Positions 24,415 through 33,269 of a DNA stretch of 64,000 nt are shown in pieces (positions within the stretch are counted from its first letter, which is position 1; every line of letters begins with the position of its first letter). The position numbers and the translations under genes are program-made. The DNA is from G963663315 sp965208975 (GTDB taxonomy: Bacteria > Pseudomonadota > Gammaproteobacteria > Arenicellales > Poriferihabitantaceae): the NCBI GenBank assembly GCA_965208975.1, contig CBDBQH010000001.1, positions 757,202 through 821,201 of the forward strand. The letters are read 5' to 3'. The notes below the pieces were generated by a model. It was not told where the DNA came from. It saw only the letters and a list, made by a program, of their open reading frames with translations, and ran no database searches.

Positions 24415-25841
24415 CTAAAGTCTCCCCATTTTTTATTTGATAGTTATATAAGCGGTTGAAAAGGTTGTAGAAAGGTTGGATATTGGATGGGATCTTCAGT
24501 TCTGCTTCTGGTACAATGGTTTTGTCGTAAACTACTGATACCAAAAGAGAACTCTGATGACTGATGATAGCCGGGAACGCAACAAATGGAAAGTCCGAAT
24601 TACTGATTGTGTGAATCAATCGAGTGATTTAATCAGTCAGCCGGTAGCCAAGCTGATGGCGGAGGTTGTGACGGGTATATTAGGCAGTGGGAGCTTGCAG
24701 TTATCGAGGATTGGGCGGAGTTTGAAAGAGCCGACTCGTCTGCATCACACGGTCAAGAGATTATCGCGGATGTTGGGGAAACATGGAGAGATTGCATGGG
24801 AAGCGGAAGATCGTTTACTGGAGCAGGTGTCAGGACATGTGACGGGAGATAGGGTGGTTGCGATTGATCCAGGAGATTTGAACCGTTCAGGCAGTCGCGC
24901 CAGTGAAGGTCTGTGTCGGGTACGGGATGGAGACCGGGGGGATATAGTGAATGGCTATCCGTTATTGAGTGTGGTGGCTCGCTGTTTGGATACAGGTGGG
25001 ACGTATCCTTTGTTGACTCGATTGCTGTCATCGAATCGGGGTTCTTACAAGAGTGAGAACCGGGACATTGTGAATGTCATGGAGCGGGTACAGGGGAGCC
25101 TTTGCAGTCGTCCATTATGGGTCATAGACCGGGGTGGAGATCGGGGTGTATTGTGGGATTACTGGTTGCGAGGAGATTGGAGGATTCTGGTACGGTCAAC
25201 CAATCTTCGTCACTGGTTATGGAGAGGGTCAAAGAGAACGGCGCAACAGATTGCGCGTCAGTTGCCGTTGAAGCATCGGGGCAAGCTGACGAAACAGGCA
25301 CAGGAGTCGGTACGTTTTGGTATGACGACCGTATCCTTGAAAGATCATCCGGATACGCCGTTGTCGATGGTTGTGGTGCGTCATGGCAAACAACAACCGA
25401 TGGTACTGGTCAGTACCGAGCGGATACGGGGTCGGTTGCAAGGGGAGCGATTGATTCAATCGTATATGGGTCGTTGGGCTTGTGAGGAAGGGTATCGGTT
25501 CAGCAAGCAGGGGTTTGGATTGGAGAAGGTTCAAGCCCGGAAACTGGCGACCTTGCAGAATCTGGTTGCACTGGCGACGTTAGCCTGGGGATTGCTGGCC
25601 TGTCACCAGAATCAGGGGCAGAAACTCATCTACAAGGCGAAACGGCAAAAGAGTCACAAACCCCTGGTTTTCCCGTTCTATACGCTGCTATCGGGCTGGC
25701 AGGCGTTATTTGCGGATGCCAAAACCCTTTTTTATGACTGGTGGAGAAAACCCAACCGCCTCCCACCCAGACAGGCTGACCTGTTCATCAATAACGGGCG
25801 GCTTGCGCCCAGCCTCTCATGAAAAAATGGGGAGACCCTAG
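24415..25841 (+). mobile_element. Complete IS4-like insertion sequence
   Basis: About 1.43 kb bounded by 20-bp imperfect inverted repeats. The left end CTAAAGTCTCCCCATTTTTT (24415-24434) matches the reverse of the right end (25822-25841) with two mismatches. One transposase gene fills the inside. No convincing target-site duplication is visible; TTGAC occurs near both ends but does not abut them symmetrically. Edges could be off by a few bases. Confidence 0.8.
24557..25822 (+). CDS. IS4-like DDE transposase
   Basis: A 421-residue transposase. The acidic triad can be placed at DPGDLN, VIDRGGDRG and the glutamate in WACEEGYRFSKQGFGLEKV, a variant of the Y-x2-R-x3-E-x6-K signature of IS4 elements. 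The frame is open end to end and inside both inverted repeats, so the element may be active. The ATG follows AGAGAA. The stop lies at the inner edge of the right inverted repeat. The exact IS subgroup was not determined. Confidence 0.85.
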   Translation: MTDDSRERNKWKVRITDCVNQSSDLISQPVAKLMAEVVTGILGSGSLQLSRIGRSLKEPTRLHHTVKRLSRMLGKHGEIAWEAEDRLLEQVSGHVTGDRVVAIDPGDLNRSGSRASEGLCRVRDGDRGDIVNGYPLLSVVARCLDTGGTYPLLTRLLSSNRGSYKSENRDIVNVMERVQGSLCSRPLWVIDRGGDRGVLWDYWLRGDWRILVRSTNLRHWLWRGSKRTAQQIARQLPLKHRGKLTKQAQESVRFGMTTVSLKDHPDTPLSMVVVRHGKQQPMVLVSTERIRGRLQGERLIQSYMGRWACEEGYRFSKQGFGLEKVQARKLATLQNLVALATLAWGLLACHQNQGQKLIYKAKRQKSHKPLVFPFYTLLSGWQALFADAKTLFYDWWRKPNRLPPRQADLFINNGRLAPSLS

Positions 25842-25870
25842 TTGACACAACTGCTGTTGACACAACTGCT
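25841..25870 (+). repeat. 15-bp tandem repeat at the right edge of the IS
   Basis: GTTGACACAACTGCT occurs twice in tandem (25841-25855 and 25856-25870), directly after the insertion-sequence end. Each copy carries a TTGACA, and a third TTGACA (25870-25875) is the -35 element of the next promoter. Confidence 0.85.
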
Positions 25871-25898
25871 TGACAACATGTTACAGTTGCTATATACT
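25870..25898 (+). promoter_or_regulatory. Sigma70 promoter of the vapBC pair
   Basis: TTGACA (25870-25875), 17 bases, TATACT (25893-25898): a near-consensus promoter. A TATATATATAG stretch follows and AGAGGAG precedes the antitoxin ATG. Confidence 0.8.
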
Positions 25899-25927
25899 TT
25901 ATATATATAGTTAAAGAGGAGATTTCA

Positions 25928-26161
25928 ATGGCTACTGGCTCTGTATTCGTCAACAACCGCACCCAGGCGGTCAGGTTGCCCGCTGAGACCCGATTCCCCG
26001 ATGGGGTAAAGAAAGTTGTTGTCCGTGTTGTTGGAAAAGACCGGGTGCTATCTCCTGTAGATAGCTCCTGGAACAGTTTCTTTCTTTCTGATGATCAAGT
26101 GACCGAGGATTTTATGGAAGAACGCGCTTCCCAGGAACAGTCTGAACGGGAAGCCTTTTGA
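25928..26161 (+). CDS. vapB: VapB-type antitoxin (pair 2)
   Basis: A 77-residue antitoxin. The N-terminal SVFVNNRTQAVRLPAETRFPDGVKKV is the VapB DNA-binding fold, and the acidic C-terminus would cover the toxin. A strong ribosome site (AGAGGAG) precedes the ATG. Its TGA overlaps the ATG of vapC (TGATG). Confidence 0.9.
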   Translation: MATGSVFVNNRTQAVRLPAETRFPDGVKKVVVRVVGKDRVLSPVDSSWNSFFLSDDQVTEDFMEERASQEQSEREAF

Positions 26162-26559
26162 TGTTGAAATACATGCTCGACACCAATATTGCCATTTATG
26201 TAATCAAGCGACGCCCACTGGAGGCGCTGGCAACTTTTAATCAGCATGCTGACCAGCTTTGCATCAGCTCAATCACGTTGGCAGAACTGATACATGGTGT
26301 CGAGAAAAGCGCTAAACCTGATCATAATATGCGGGAAGTCGAAGACTTTGTTTCGCGCGTAACAGTGCTGAAGTACGGCAATAAAGCCGCCTCCCATTAC
26401 GGCGATATTCGGGCATCGCTGGAACGTAAAGGGACACCCATTGGTGTCAATGACCTGCATATTGCCGGACACGCGAGATGCACGGGCTTGACGCTGGTGA
26501 CGAATAACCTGCAAGAGTTCGAGCGCGTAGAAGGTCTGCTCCTTGACAACTGGGTTTGA
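26161..26559 (+). CDS. vapC: VapC PIN-domain ribonuclease toxin (pair 2)
   Basis: A 132-residue toxin. MLDTNIAIYVIK, ISSITLAELIHGVEKS and GVNDLHIAGHA carry the acidic PIN residues, and LVTNNLQEFERVEGL is the typical end. The close match to enteric VapC suggests it cuts initiator tRNA (family knowledge). The ATG at 26161 was preferred over the TTG one codon before because it overlaps the vapB stop. Confidence 0.9.
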   Translation: MLKYMLDTNIAIYVIKRRPLEALATFNQHADQLCISSITLAELIHGVEKSAKPDHNMREVEDFVSRVTVLKYGNKAASHYGDIRASLERKGTPIGVNDLHIAGHARCTGLTLVTNNLQEFERVEGLLLDNWV

Positions 26560-26638
26560 TCGGATGCTTCCTGAACCCCGTTAGTCATTGACAATCAGTT
26601 ATGGGGCGAAAAGGTCTGGTTTGCGGAGCAGGGGACCT

Positions 26639-27406
26639 CTAATCCCCGATCAGGGCGCGAACCATCAGGATTACCGACAGGATCAACAGGACATAGAGTG
26701 AGATTTTCCTGAATTGGTCGGGGTCGGTTTTCAGGAATCCGGCGGCTCCGATTGCCGAACCGGCGAAAAGCAATGGCAGGAACAGCGCGGTTCGCCAGTA
26801 GATGGCCGGGTCGATCAGACCCTGTGACGCGAACATGAGCGTGCCTACGCTGTCGGCGCCGATGAAATAGGTGATGACCGAGGCGCGGCCCACTGTCATG
26901 CCGACCGGCGATGAGAAGTAGAAAAGCACAACTGGCGGACCAACAATACCCATACCGCCATTCAGTACACCCGCCGCCATACCAACTCCGACAGTGGCTT
27001 TCTTGCCGGGCACTTTCTCAAGCGAGAAGCCACGCAGGATCATGATCGCGGCGAACAGGACTACCAGGGCCAATGCGATTCGTACCGGCGCGGCTGGCAA
27101 CGCGGTGAGAATGTAAATTCCAACCGGTGTGGCAATCCAGGTGCCTGCAAGCAGGAAACCAATGGATCGCCAGTCGATCTTCTTCCAGATGCCGGGCAGC
27201 AGATAAATACTGGATGCGACTTCAAACATCAATACCATTGGCACTAACTGGAGTGGGGGAAGCGCCAATGAGAGGCTGGTCATCCAGAACATGGAAGCGC
27301 CAAAGCCGGTAAATCCCTTGAGATACCCACCAAGGAAAACGCAAATCAGACAGAAGGCCAGTGTGAAAGGGGACAGCCCGACAGTGGCAAGAAGCTGGCT
27401 GGTCAT
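26639..27406 (-). CDS. TauE/SafE (TSUP) family anion permease, copy 2
   Basis: This 255-residue protein is identical to copy 1 (20840-21607) except for the first residues (MTSQLLATVG instead of MVSQILATVG) and the stop codon (TAG instead of TGA). GTG at 27409 is an alternative start one codon upstream. Unlike copy 1 it is not followed by the hydrolase gene. The sharp change at both ends indicates recent duplication or gene conversion. Confidence 0.85.
   Translation of the reverse strand: MTSQLLATVGLSPFTLAFCLICVFLGGYLKGFTGFGASMFWMTSLSLALPPLQLVPMVLMFEVASSIYLLPGIWKKIDWRSIGFLLAGTWIATPVGIYILTALPAAPVRIALALVVLFAAIMILRGFSLEKVPGKKATVGVGMAAGVLNGGMGIVGPPVVLFYFSSPVGMTVGRASVITYFIGADSVGTLMFASQGLIDPAIYWRTALFLPLLFAGSAIGAAGFLKTDPDQFRKISLYVLLILSVILMVRALIGD
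26641..27393 (-). repeat. Direct duplication, copy 2 (753 bp, partner at 20842-21594)
   Basis: This is the second copy of the TauE-family coding segment, in the same orientation. Together the copies bracket the AbrB/PIN pair, lipase, IS4-like element and vapBC. Confidence 0.85.
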
Positions 27407-27481
27407 CACAATACGACTGCGATCAGCGCTGATCTCCGAATCCAGGCAATACCAGACACCTCATTGCTGGATTGATACACT

Positions 27482-27509
27482 ACTTTACATAACATACATT
27501 ATGCGAAGT
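27482..27509. other. Candidate dif-like XerC/XerD site
   Basis: The 28 bases read ACTTTACATAA, CATACA, TTATGCGAAGT: two 11-base arms around a 6-base centre. The inner parts of the arms (CATAA and TTATG) match bacterial dif and plasmid pdif sites; the outer parts match less well. It sits between the second TauE copy and the cation-efflux gene, at the edge of the accessory island. Confidence 0.3.
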
Positions 27510-27543
27510 TATGTTTTTTGAAGCTATTGGTCGTTTTCATTTT

Positions 27544-28500
27544 TTAATATTCCTCTTTTTCATTTTCAATATTCCTTAAATGCGCGATCCGGTTTTGCGC
27601 TTCGATGAATATGCGGGCGATTTCAGGATGCTTTTTCTTGATTTGGGTTTCCAGCTGGGTGATGGTTCTCTCCACCTCGCCAGCGTTAATATAGTCATAA
27701 TCGTGAAAATCCAGGCTGATGTTCAAAAGGACATCTTCCGGTCCCATGTGCATGGTCAGGATTTCATTGATGCTCAGAATCTCCGGTCTTTCGCTCACAA
27801 TTTTCCGAATACTGGAAATCACTTCACGGCTGGCCGCTTCGCCAATCAGCAATCCCTTGCTCTCGTATGCCAGCAACATGGCGGTGAGACTCAGAATCAA
27901 TCCAATCACGATGGATGCCAATGCGTCGCAGACCGGATTGCCGCTCCATTGGGTTAGCAACAGGCCGACAAAAGCGGCTGTTAGCCCCAGCATTGCGGCG
28001 CTGTCTTCAAACAATACGGTGAAAACCGTTGGATCCTTACTGACCTGTATGGCTTTGAGGTATCCGAGCTTTCCTTTTCTTCTGCGAAACTCCCGAAATG
28101 CGACACTCCATGCGAAACCCTCGAAGATCATCGCGAATCCCAGAACGATATAATTGATATAGATGTGTTTTATTTCCTTTGGCTGATTGAATTTGCTGAT
28201 TCCTTCGTACAATGAAACCCCGGCGCCAATCGCGAAAATCAGGATTGCGACCACGAAAGTCCAGAAATACAATTCCATTCCGTATCCAAACGGATGACGC
28301 TCATCGGCAGGTCTGGATGATCGCCGGATTCCCCAGAGCAGCAGAGCCTGATTGCCGGTATCGACAATGGAATGCACGGCTTCGCTCAGCATTGCGGAAC
28401 TGCCGGTAATCGCGGTCGCAATTATTTTGGTAATGGCAATCAGGCCATTGCCGATCATGGCCGCAATAACCACCCATTTCGAGCTGGACTTGGGTTTCAA
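27544..28500 (-). CDS. Cation diffusion facilitator family transporter
   Basis: A 318-residue inner-membrane efflux protein with about six helices. The metal-site helices contain SEAVHSIVDTGNQ (helix 2) and FEDSAAMLGL (helix 5), and a cytoplasmic C-terminal domain (about 215-315) follows. Such proteins export Zn(II), Mn(II), Fe(II) or Co(II) in exchange for protons; the D/H pattern here does not fix the metal. The start is TTG at 28500, with GGAG eight bases before. It begins 20 bases after livF, so it may be read through from the ABC operon. Confidence 0.85.
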   Translation of the reverse strand: MKPKSSSKWVVIAAMIGNGLIAITKIIATAITGSSAMLSEAVHSIVDTGNQALLLWGIRRSSRPADERHPFGYGMELYFWTFVVAILIFAIGAGVSLYEGISKFNQPKEIKHIYINYIVLGFAMIFEGFAWSVAFREFRRRKGKLGYLKAIQVSKDPTVFTVLFEDSAAMLGLTAAFVGLLLTQWSGNPVCDALASIVIGLILSLTAMLLAYESKGLLIGEAASREVISSIRKIVSERPEILSINEILTMHMGPEDVLLNISLDFHDYDYINAGEVERTITQLETQIKKKHPEIARIFIEAQNRIAHLRNIENEKEEY

Positions 28501-28520
28501 CTGGATAACTCCATGATGGC

Positions 28521-29228
28521 TCAGATTCCGAGATAAGCCTTTTTGACGTGTTCGTTACCCGAAAGAAAGGAGGACGGCCCTGCCAGCGAAACCTCACCTG
28601 TTTCGAGCACATAACCATAATCAGCCAGCGCCAGGGCAAGGTCAGCGTTTTGTTCCACCAGTATTACGGTCACGCCCTGCTGGTTGATTTCTCTCAGAAA
28701 CTCCCCTATTTCCTGCACGATAATGGGGGCGAGACCCAGCGATGGTTCATCCAGCAGCAAAACCCGGGGCCTTGACATCAGGGCGCGGCCAATAGATAAC
28801 ATTTGCTGTTCACCTCCGCTTAAAGCGCCGGCATGCTGGTTTTGACGTTCAACCAGTCGGGGGAAACGAGAGAATACCTTTTCCAGTTGCTGGTTGATTA
28901 CGGATTGTTCCTGATGAATCCAGGCGCCCAGCAACAGGTTTTCGAGAACACTCAGAGCCTTGAAAACACGCCGCCCTTCCGGAACGTGGGCGACCCCTCT
29001 TCGCACAATCGTATCCACACTCATTCGTTCAATCCGTTCATCGTTCAGCCTGATCTCTCCGCTGTCTGGTTTGGTCAGGCCGGATATGGCTCTTAACAGG
29101 GTGCTTTTGCCGGCGCCATTGGAGCCGATCAATGTGACAAACGCGCCATCATCCACTTCAAGGTTAATACCCTTGAGCGCTGCCACATTGTTGTATTTGA
29201 CATCCAGGTTTTGTATGGACAATTTCAT
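28521..29228 (-). CDS. livF: Branched-chain-amino-acid-type ABC transporter ATPase LivF
   Basis: A 235-residue ATPase. Walker A GSNGAGKST, signature LSGGEQQMLSIGRAL and Walker B VLLLDEPSLGLAP followed by IVQEIGEFL mark it as the LivF member of the pair. It is the fifth gene of the importer operon and starts 6 bases after livG. Confidence 0.9.
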   Translation of the reverse strand: MKLSIQNLDVKYNNVAALKGINLEVDDGAFVTLIGSNGAGKSTLLRAISGLTKPDSGEIRLNDERIERMSVDTIVRRGVAHVPEGRRVFKALSVLENLLLGAWIHQEQSVINQQLEKVFSRFPRLVERQNQHAGALSGGEQQMLSIGRALMSRPRVLLLDEPSLGLAPIIVQEIGEFLREINQQGVTVILVEQNADLALALADYGYVLETGEVSLAGPSSFLSGNEHVKKAYLGI

Positions 29229-29234
29229 TCGGGC

Positions 29235-29987
29235 TCACTTGCCGCCAAGATAGGCGCTAATCACATCGGGGTTGCTTCTTACCTGTTGCGGCGTTCCCTG
29301 AGCCAGCAAAGAACCAAAGTTCAATACGGTCAACTGGTCGCATAAACCCATAACGGCTTTCATGTCATGTTCGACCAGCATGATCGTCACACCGGATTTA
29401 CATACCTTGCGAGTCAGTTCCATCATACGCCTGGACTCGGACGGATTCATTCCGGCAAAGGGTTCGTCCATCAACAACAGTCGGGGGTTTGAGGCCAGCG
29501 CGATGGCGAGCGCCAGAGTGCGCTGGGAACCGAACGGCAGTTCAGACGCCAGTTGTTCCTTGCGCTCGACAAGCCCCATGAAATCAAGCATTTGCATTGC
29601 AGATTCGGCAGTCTTGCGGCGTTGTTCCCGGTCCAGCCCCAGTATGGCGGAAACGATATTGATCTTTATATGGTTATGAGCGCCGATTAGAACATTGTCA
29701 AAAACACTGAGCTCCGCAAACAGGGTGGCTTCCTGAAAAGTACGTACAATGCCCAGTTTTGCAATGTCCGAAGGCTTGCGTCCCTTGATGCTGACTCCGT
29801 TGAACAGGATATCCCCGCCGGTCGGAACATGAAATCCGGCAATGTTCTTGAACAGGGTACTCTTGCCGGCTCCATTGGGTCCGATCAGCCCGTGTATGTG
29901 GTTTTCCTCCACCGTGAAACTGACCTTGTCCAGCGCGGTCAGGCCGCCAAATTCCTTGCTCAGGTTTCTGATCTCAAGAACAGGCAT
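29235..29987 (-). CDS. livG: Branched-chain-amino-acid-type ABC transporter ATPase LivG
   Basis: A 250-residue ATPase. It has Walker A GPNGAGKST, the LivG-typical RTFQEATLFAELSVFDN, and Walker B LLLMDEPFAGMNPSE. The LSGG signature is degenerate (ELPFGSQRTLALA), as in many LivG proteins. The start overlaps the livM stop, so translation is coupled. Confidence 0.9.
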   Translation of the reverse strand: MPVLEIRNLSKEFGGLTALDKVSFTVEENHIHGLIGPNGAGKSTLFKNIAGFHVPTGGDILFNGVSIKGRKPSDIAKLGIVRTFQEATLFAELSVFDNVLIGAHNHIKINIVSAILGLDREQRRKTAESAMQMLDFMGLVERKEQLASELPFGSQRTLALAIALASNPRLLLMDEPFAGMNPSESRRMMELTRKVCKSGVTIMLVEHDMKAVMGLCDQLTVLNFGSLLAQGTPQQVRSNPDVISAYLGGK

Positions 29988-30955
29988 CAGGCTGCTCCGG
30001 CTTTGTGGTTCCCCGCTCTGAAAATGGCTCTGGCTTTTTGCGGCAGATTTTCCAGTCCGGCAGGCAGGAACAGGATGAAGGCAATCAACAGTCCACCGTA
30101 TAGCGCTGGCCGCAATTCATCAAACTCTCTGAACACCTCATTCAGAACGGATAACACAACGGCTCCCAGGATGGCTCCATAAAAGGTTCTGTATCCGCCC
30201 ACGATAACCCAGATCAGGATAAACACCATAAAACCTATATCAAATTGCCTGGGTGACACTGTGCCGATATAGTGGACTTTCAGCGCTCCGGCGATACCGA
30301 CAAACAGCGAGCCGATGATAAAGGCCAGGGAACGATAGTTCCAGCTATTGACGCCTACTGATTCCGCCAGTGGAGCTTTCCAGTGAACCGCATTCAGGAT
30401 CAGGCCGATTCGGGATGCTTCGATACGGTACAGAACCAGCAGGCACAGGGAAACGATAATCAGGGCAAGATAGAAATACGGAATGGGTTCCAGAAAATCA
30501 ATATTCAGTAATTCCGGCGATGGAATGCCGCTGATTCCCCCGGTTCCGCCAAAGGGTTTGATGAAGTGGATCCAGCAAAGCCGGATGGCCTCTCCGGCGG
30601 CAAACGAACCGATCAGGAAATAAAACCGGGTCATGCGGAACAAGGGGAAACACAGGAGCGCAGCGACCATTGCGGCGGTGACGCCGGCAATCGGTATACC
30701 GAGCCAGACCGAAAGCCCCAAATTTTTGGTTGCAAGGGCGCTGGAATAGGCGCCGACTCCCATCATCACGGCATGAATCAGGGACCATTCCCCGCTCAGG
30801 GTAACCAGTCGATAACTGACGACCACCAGAACGTTGATCACCAGAAAGATCATGAAATCCTGATGATGGTACTTCAGGAAATGCGGCAGGATGACCAGAA
30901 TGATCAGTATTCCTGCAATCATTCCCCAGGGCTTGATGAAGCGGGCGGTGGTCAT
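29987..30955 (-). CDS. livM: Branched-chain-amino-acid-type ABC transporter permease LivM
   Basis: A 322-residue inner-membrane permease with eight or more hydrophobic helices. SLIHAVMMGVGAYSSALATKNLG and GGTGGISGIPSP are typical LivM segments, and VIVGGYRTFYGAILGAV is the ATPase-coupling region. It starts one base after the livH stop. Confidence 0.88.
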   Translation of the reverse strand: MTTARFIKPWGMIAGILIILVILPHFLKYHHQDFMIFLVINVLVVVSYRLVTLSGEWSLIHAVMMGVGAYSSALATKNLGLSVWLGIPIAGVTAAMVAALLCFPLFRMTRFYFLIGSFAAGEAIRLCWIHFIKPFGGTGGISGIPSPELLNIDFLEPIPYFYLALIIVSLCLLVLYRIEASRIGLILNAVHWKAPLAESVGVNSWNYRSLAFIIGSLFVGIAGALKVHYIGTVSPRQFDIGFMVFILIWVIVGGYRTFYGAILGAVVLSVLNEVFREFDELRPALYGGLLIAFILFLPAGLENLPQKARAIFRAGNHKAGAA

Positions 30956-30956
30956 G

Positions 30957-31844
30957 TTATTCGCTCACTCTCCGCCCCATGATTCCCGAAGGCCGTGCAA
31001 TCAGCATCAATACCATAATGAGCAGACCGGAGATTGTGGCAATCGTACCACTGAAATAAGTGGTTACCAGGGTATGGAACAGCGCGTACAGTAAAGAGGC
31101 AATGACCGCGCCTGACAAGCTGCCCACTCCGCCCACGATGGTGACGATGAAGGCGGTGATAATAATGTTGTGCCCCATGTGCGGATTGATATTGGTCAAC
31201 GGCGCCATCAGGGCGCCGGCCAGTCCTGCCATAGCCGCGCCGATACCAATGGCAATCATTGACATCCGGTTACTGTTGATACCCTGCAATTCGGCGGCTT
31301 CCCGGTCCTCAGAGACCGCGCGCAGGGACCAGCCCGCTTTCGTTCGTGTCAGGAAATACCAGAGCAGGGTCAACGCGATGACGCAGACGGCAATACTGAA
31401 CACGCGCTGGTTCGGTATGTGCAGGAAATCAAACAGGGTCAAGGTGCCGGCAAAAGGAGGAGGCACTTGTTTCGATGGCCCGTCACCGCCCACCAGAGTG
31501 GCAATCACCTGGAGTATAAACAGCGCTCCGATCGAACAAATCAAGCCGCCCAACGGGTCGTCACGAGTCGGGCGAAACAGAAACCGCTCCATCAGCAAGC
31601 CGATAGCCGACACCACAATGATGGCAATAACGACAGTCAGCAGGAATGGGACATGATGCTGGGCATGCAGTAGCCAAACGGTATAGGCGCCGACCATGAC
31701 CCATTCGCCGTGGGCGAAGTTGACCACGCCCATCACACCGAATATCAAAACAAGTCCAACCGCCGCCAGTGCGAAGAATCCGCTCTGGATAAAGCCGTAA
31801 ACGATGGACTGCGCCAGCAGCTCCAAATTACAACTCCACGTCAC
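30957..31844 (-). CDS. livH: Branched-chain-amino-acid-type ABC transporter permease LivH
   Basis: A 295-residue permease. GVMGVVNFAHGEWVMVGAY near the N-terminus and VGGVGSLSGAVIASLLYAL near the end are LivH hallmarks. The start used is GTG at 31844; a TTG a few codons in (before ELLAQSIVYGF) is possible. It follows the binding-protein gene by 47 bases. Confidence 0.88.
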   Translation of the reverse strand: MTWSCNLELLAQSIVYGFIQSGFFALAAVGLVLIFGVMGVVNFAHGEWVMVGAYTVWLLHAQHHVPFLLTVVIAIIVVSAIGLLMERFLFRPTRDDPLGGLICSIGALFILQVIATLVGGDGPSKQVPPPFAGTLTLFDFLHIPNQRVFSIAVCVIALTLLWYFLTRTKAGWSLRAVSEDREAAELQGINSNRMSMIAIGIGAAMAGLAGALMAPLTNINPHMGHNIIITAFIVTIVGGVGSLSGAVIASLLYALFHTLVTTYFSGTIATISGLLIMVLMLIARPSGIMGRRVSE

Positions 31845-31891
31845 AGAAAGAGGTTTGCCGCCCCTCCCCTATATACCGTTCTTTGCAAGGC

Positions 31892-33172
31892 TCAGACAGT
31901 GCGTAACCCGAGCGCTTTCATGTGCCTGATTAGCGCGTCCCTGTTCTTCTCAAGCCAGCCAGCCACATCGCCGTATTCCTGAATGCGAGCCTTGCCGTCC
32001 ACAATTCTCACCACCGGCCAGCGTCCGATCAGGGCGTTGTCAAGCCCCCATAACTGGCTGCCCCACCAGTCACCGCCGCCAAACACGAAATCCTGTTTAT
32101 TGCCGAGCATAGTCGCGGCAACCGCTTCGGTTTCAACACTGCCGGCCGCCTTCGCGGCTTCGAGCCAGTTCAGCAGGATTGCAGGATACTCCCAGGCAAC
32201 GGCAGACCAGTCATTCGGATGATCTTTTCTGAATGCGGCGTCAAAGCCTGCCGGGTCCGGGAAGTTGACCCCCTCTTCCTGTAGTTTCGGGTCGTCAAAA
32301 TCCGGGAACTGATAGATCGTGCCATTGACAAATTCCTCACTCGTCTTGGCGATGATTTCTTCATAGTAATCCAGTGTGCAGGAAATGATCAGACCGTCAT
32401 AACCCTGATGGAACAGCTGTTCCATGATCGGCGTAACATAGAAGCTGGTCGCCATACAGATGATGTCCGGCTTGTTGGCAAGCAGAGAGCCGACCACCGG
32501 CGCAAAGTCAGTGATGTCAAACCCGTGCAGGGTGGTGTCGATCACTTCAATACCCGCTACTTCAAAGGCGGCGCTGTAGGTTGCAGCGGATTGCAGGCCG
32601 TATTCAACATCGTTGTTGGTGATAATTGAAGCCGTCTTCGCTTCAGGATAGGTTTTCGCCAGCCATTCAACCCCGGTCACATTATACAGAGGGTGCGATT
32701 CACAGGTCGCCACCAGATACCTGGAATCCGGAGTAATGTCACTTGGCAGGAGCGTCGTGGTCAGTACTTTCTTGCGCGTTGCCCATGGCAGTACGGCAGC
32801 GACCGTGGAGCCGCCCAGCATCATCACCATTTTGGCCTCATCTTCATTGACCAGCTTCTTGAATCCCTGCACGGCCTTTTCCGTATCATAGCCGTGATCA
32901 TAAGATGCAATGTTAATATCCCAGGTCTCGCCGCCGATGGTGACACCGCCCGCAGAATTGATATTATTGGCAATAATCTCGCAGCCATACAGTCCGGGCA
33001 ACCCCCATGGCGCATAATCGCCCGTCATCGGGATATTCATGCCCACGGTCAGGGTCTTGTTCCTTGCGAAAGCGCGGGCGGGAAGAAGGCTTGCGGTGGT
33101 TACAGTCGCGGCGCCGGCTATTGCGCGTTTAAGAAACCTTCTCCGCTCAGCCAGTGTTCTGGTTGTCATCAT
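31892..33172 (-). CDS. Periplasmic binding protein of the Liv-type ABC importer, Tat-exported
   Basis: A 426-residue type I binding protein (LivJ/AmiC/urea-binding group). The N-terminus RRRFLKRAIAGAATVTTASL is a twin-arginine signal ending near ARAFA, so it is probably exported folded. The mature start TLTVGMNIPMTGDYAPWG is typical. The ATG at 33172 follows GGGGGA at a good distance, better than the TTG one codon earlier. The ligand may be a branched-chain amino acid, amide or urea; none can be chosen from sequence. Confidence 0.85.
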   Translation of the reverse strand: MMTTRTLAERRRFLKRAIAGAATVTTASLLPARAFARNKTLTVGMNIPMTGDYAPWGLPGLYGCEIIANNINSAGGVTIGGETWDINIASYDHGYDTEKAVQGFKKLVNEDEAKMVMMLGGSTVAAVLPWATRKKVLTTTLLPSDITPDSRYLVATCESHPLYNVTGVEWLAKTYPEAKTASIITNNDVEYGLQSAATYSAAFEVAGIEVIDTTLHGFDITDFAPVVGSLLANKPDIICMATSFYVTPIMEQLFHQGYDGLIISCTLDYYEEIIAKTSEEFVNGTIYQFPDFDDPKLQEEGVNFPDPAGFDAAFRKDHPNDWSAVAWEYPAILLNWLEAAKAAGSVETEAVAATMLGNKQDFVFGGGDWWGSQLWGLDNALIGRWPVVRIVDGKARIQEYGDVAGWLEKNRDALIRHMKALGLRTV

Positions 33173-33269
33173 CAAATTCCCCCGTTGTGATCTTCAATCA
33201 AGGCAGCCCCTGTCAACATCGGCCACCTCACTCAATGCTTGAATAATACGCCACAGGTATCAGGCAAGT

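Noticed and set aside
24405..25850. TTGAC on both sides of the IS as a target-site duplication
   Set aside because: The two copies are not at equal distance from the inverted repeats, and TTGAC is repeated anyway in the right flank.
27491..27511. Strong partial match to a loxP half-site (CATACATTATGCGAAGTTAT, one mismatch in 20)
   Set aside because: The opposite arm matches loxP at only about 8 of 13 bases, so a true Cre site is unlikely; a weak dif-like site is the better reading.
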